Positions 63,294-64,000 of a DNA stretch of 64,000 nt are shown here, in pieces. The position numbers and the translations under genes are program-made. This DNA comes from DATEDA01 sp963789885 (GTDB taxonomy: Bacteria; Pseudomonadota; Gammaproteobacteria; Burkholderiales; SG8-39): NCBI GenBank assembly GCA_963789885.1, contig CAWBNB010000045.1, forward strand, positions 1 through 64,000. The letters are read 5' to 3'. The notes beneath the pieces are model-generated. The model was not told the DNA's origin. It searched no databases and worked only from the letters and a program-made list of their open reading frames with translations. Position 1 is the first letter of the stretch. Each line of letters opens with the position of its first letter.

Positions 63294-64000
63294 TCACTCC
63301 GCCAGGAGCAGCACTTCGCCCCGGTTCATTTCCACCCCATCGCCGCTCCATCGGGCGTAGCGGCCGGCGAGCTGCTCGCGAGCGACGGGCAGGCCGCGCT
63401 CGCGCAGATATCCAAACAGGAGGCGCACCAGAACCGGGCGATAAGTGCAGGCATAGCTGAAGGTCGGGAGCAGCTCGGCGGTGCTGCAGGAGACAACCGA
63501 GCCGCGCTTCATGCCGGCCCCTGTCCGCCACCCCAGGCGTCCGAGCACCACGACGGTGCCGGCCAGCATGTTGACGGCGGTGAAATCCCCGCTGTCTCCG
63601 CCCACTGCGACGAGCCCGCGTCGCATCCCGTTCCCGATCTCGTTGCCGGCGTTCCCGTGGACGATGATCTCGCCGCCGCGCATGCCGACCCTGGCGCCGC
63701 GCGGCGCGCTGGCGACGAGATGCCCAGCATTGCCCTTCACGACGATGGATCCCCCGGACATTTCCGCGCCGACCCAGTCGCCGGCACTGCCGGCGACCAG
63801 AATCTCCCCACCGGTCATCCCGGCGCCGAGGTGCATGCCGGCGTCGCCCTCGACCACGATGCGGCCCCGAGTCATCCCGGCACCGATCCGCTTCACCTTC
63901 GCGAGGTCGCCGACGATGCGCAGCTCCGCATCGGGCTCGCCTTCGACGCGGAAGAAATCGCCGAGCACGGCCTGTTGATTGCCGTAGAGGACCGCGACGG
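63294..64000 (-). CDS. fhcC: Formyltransferase/hydrolase complex subunit C (partial, 5' end outside window)
   Basis: The last ~235 residues of FhcC. Repeats of the form GAGMTRGRIVVEGDAG, each about 18-20 residues, build a right-handed beta-helix like the glutamate synthase alpha C-terminal domain and FwdC. The Fhc complex moves the formyl group from H4MPT to methylofuran and hydrolyses it to formate. The reading frame is open to the window edge (VAVLYGNQQAVLGDFFRVEG), so the gene starts beyond 64000, presumably with the other fhc genes. The C-terminus EMNRGEVLLLAE is complete. Confidence 0.92.
   Translation of the reverse strand, partial: VAVLYGNQQAVLGDFFRVEGEPDAELRIVGDLAKVKRIGAGMTRGRIVVEGDAGMHLGAGMTGGEILVAGSAGDWVGAEMSGGSIVVKGNAGHLVASAPRGARVGMRGGEIIVHGNAGNEIGNGMRRGLVAVGGDSGDFTAVNMLAGTVVVLGRLGWRTGAGMKRGSVVSCSTAELLPTFSYACTYRPVLVRLLFGYLRERGLPVAREQLAGRYARWSGDGVEMNRGEVLLLAE

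Noticed and set aside
1..64000. CRISPR array, rRNA operon or replication origin
   Set aside because: I saw no regularly spaced repeats, no rRNA-like sequence and no cluster of DnaA-box-like or iteron repeats anywhere in the window.

Overview
The window looks like a high-GC proteobacterial chromosome, most likely a methylotrophic betaproteobacterium. That is inferred from the gene families: lanthanide-type methanol dehydrogenase, bacterial tetrahydromethanopterin (H4MPT) genes, a PEP-CTERM protein and an IS1111-type element. I cannot name a genus. There is no rRNA operon, no complete tRNA and no CRISPR array.

Bases 1-18300 are an accessory, partly decayed region. It holds a frameshifted PEP-CTERM protein, an apparently complete IS1111-group insertion sequence, a sulfide:quinone-reductase-like flavoprotein and a broken exported DUF6351 hydrolase. 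A minus-strand run follows (two paralogous cupins, CMD-family protein, alpha/beta hydrolase, SDR, collapsed MFS transporter), with a LysR regulator nearby. Remnants of an aldo/keto reductase, an alcohol dehydrogenase and a molybdenum hydroxylase lie between. Two 3' halves of tRNA genes (Arg-TCT and Ser-GCT type) flank an FkbM methyltransferase gene and look like attachment-site scars.

Bases 18303-34835 are one long minus-strand gene train, several of whose genes are translationally coupled: an acetyltransferase-like gene, a small gene, a ~650-codon unknown, a DUF6603 gene, and three very large unnamed proteins (called A, B and C here). Only C is intact. From about 22.6 to 34.8 kb the frame changes every few hundred bases or less, through decay or unpolished sequence. 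This is the best candidate for an undescribed system. Bases 35237-38577 hold an IS6-family remnant, a small membrane protein, chrB, an exported lipoprotein and a truncated chrC-like superoxide dismutase; no chrA is present.

Bases 38529-64000 are compact, apparently intact and devoted to one-carbon metabolism. The methanol oxidation block contains xoxF, xoxG, xoxJ and an exported protein, followed by folP. On the other side are a pterin carbinolamine dehydratase-like gene, two quinoprotein-associated metallo-beta-lactamase-fold proteins, a SoxYZ-like carrier, a small Cys-containing exported protein and a Fis-type activator. XoxF makes formaldehyde (or formate) in the periplasm.

The second block handles formaldehyde in the cytoplasm: fae, mtdB, mch and fhcC carry the carbon from formaldehyde to formate. 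dmrB, a beta-RFAP synthase, several ATP-grasp ligases, MfnB/MfnE/MfnF/MfnD-like enzymes, a HisA-like protein, a CitG-like protein and DUF447/DUF6513 proteins are expected to build or maintain the H4MPT and methylofuran cofactors.
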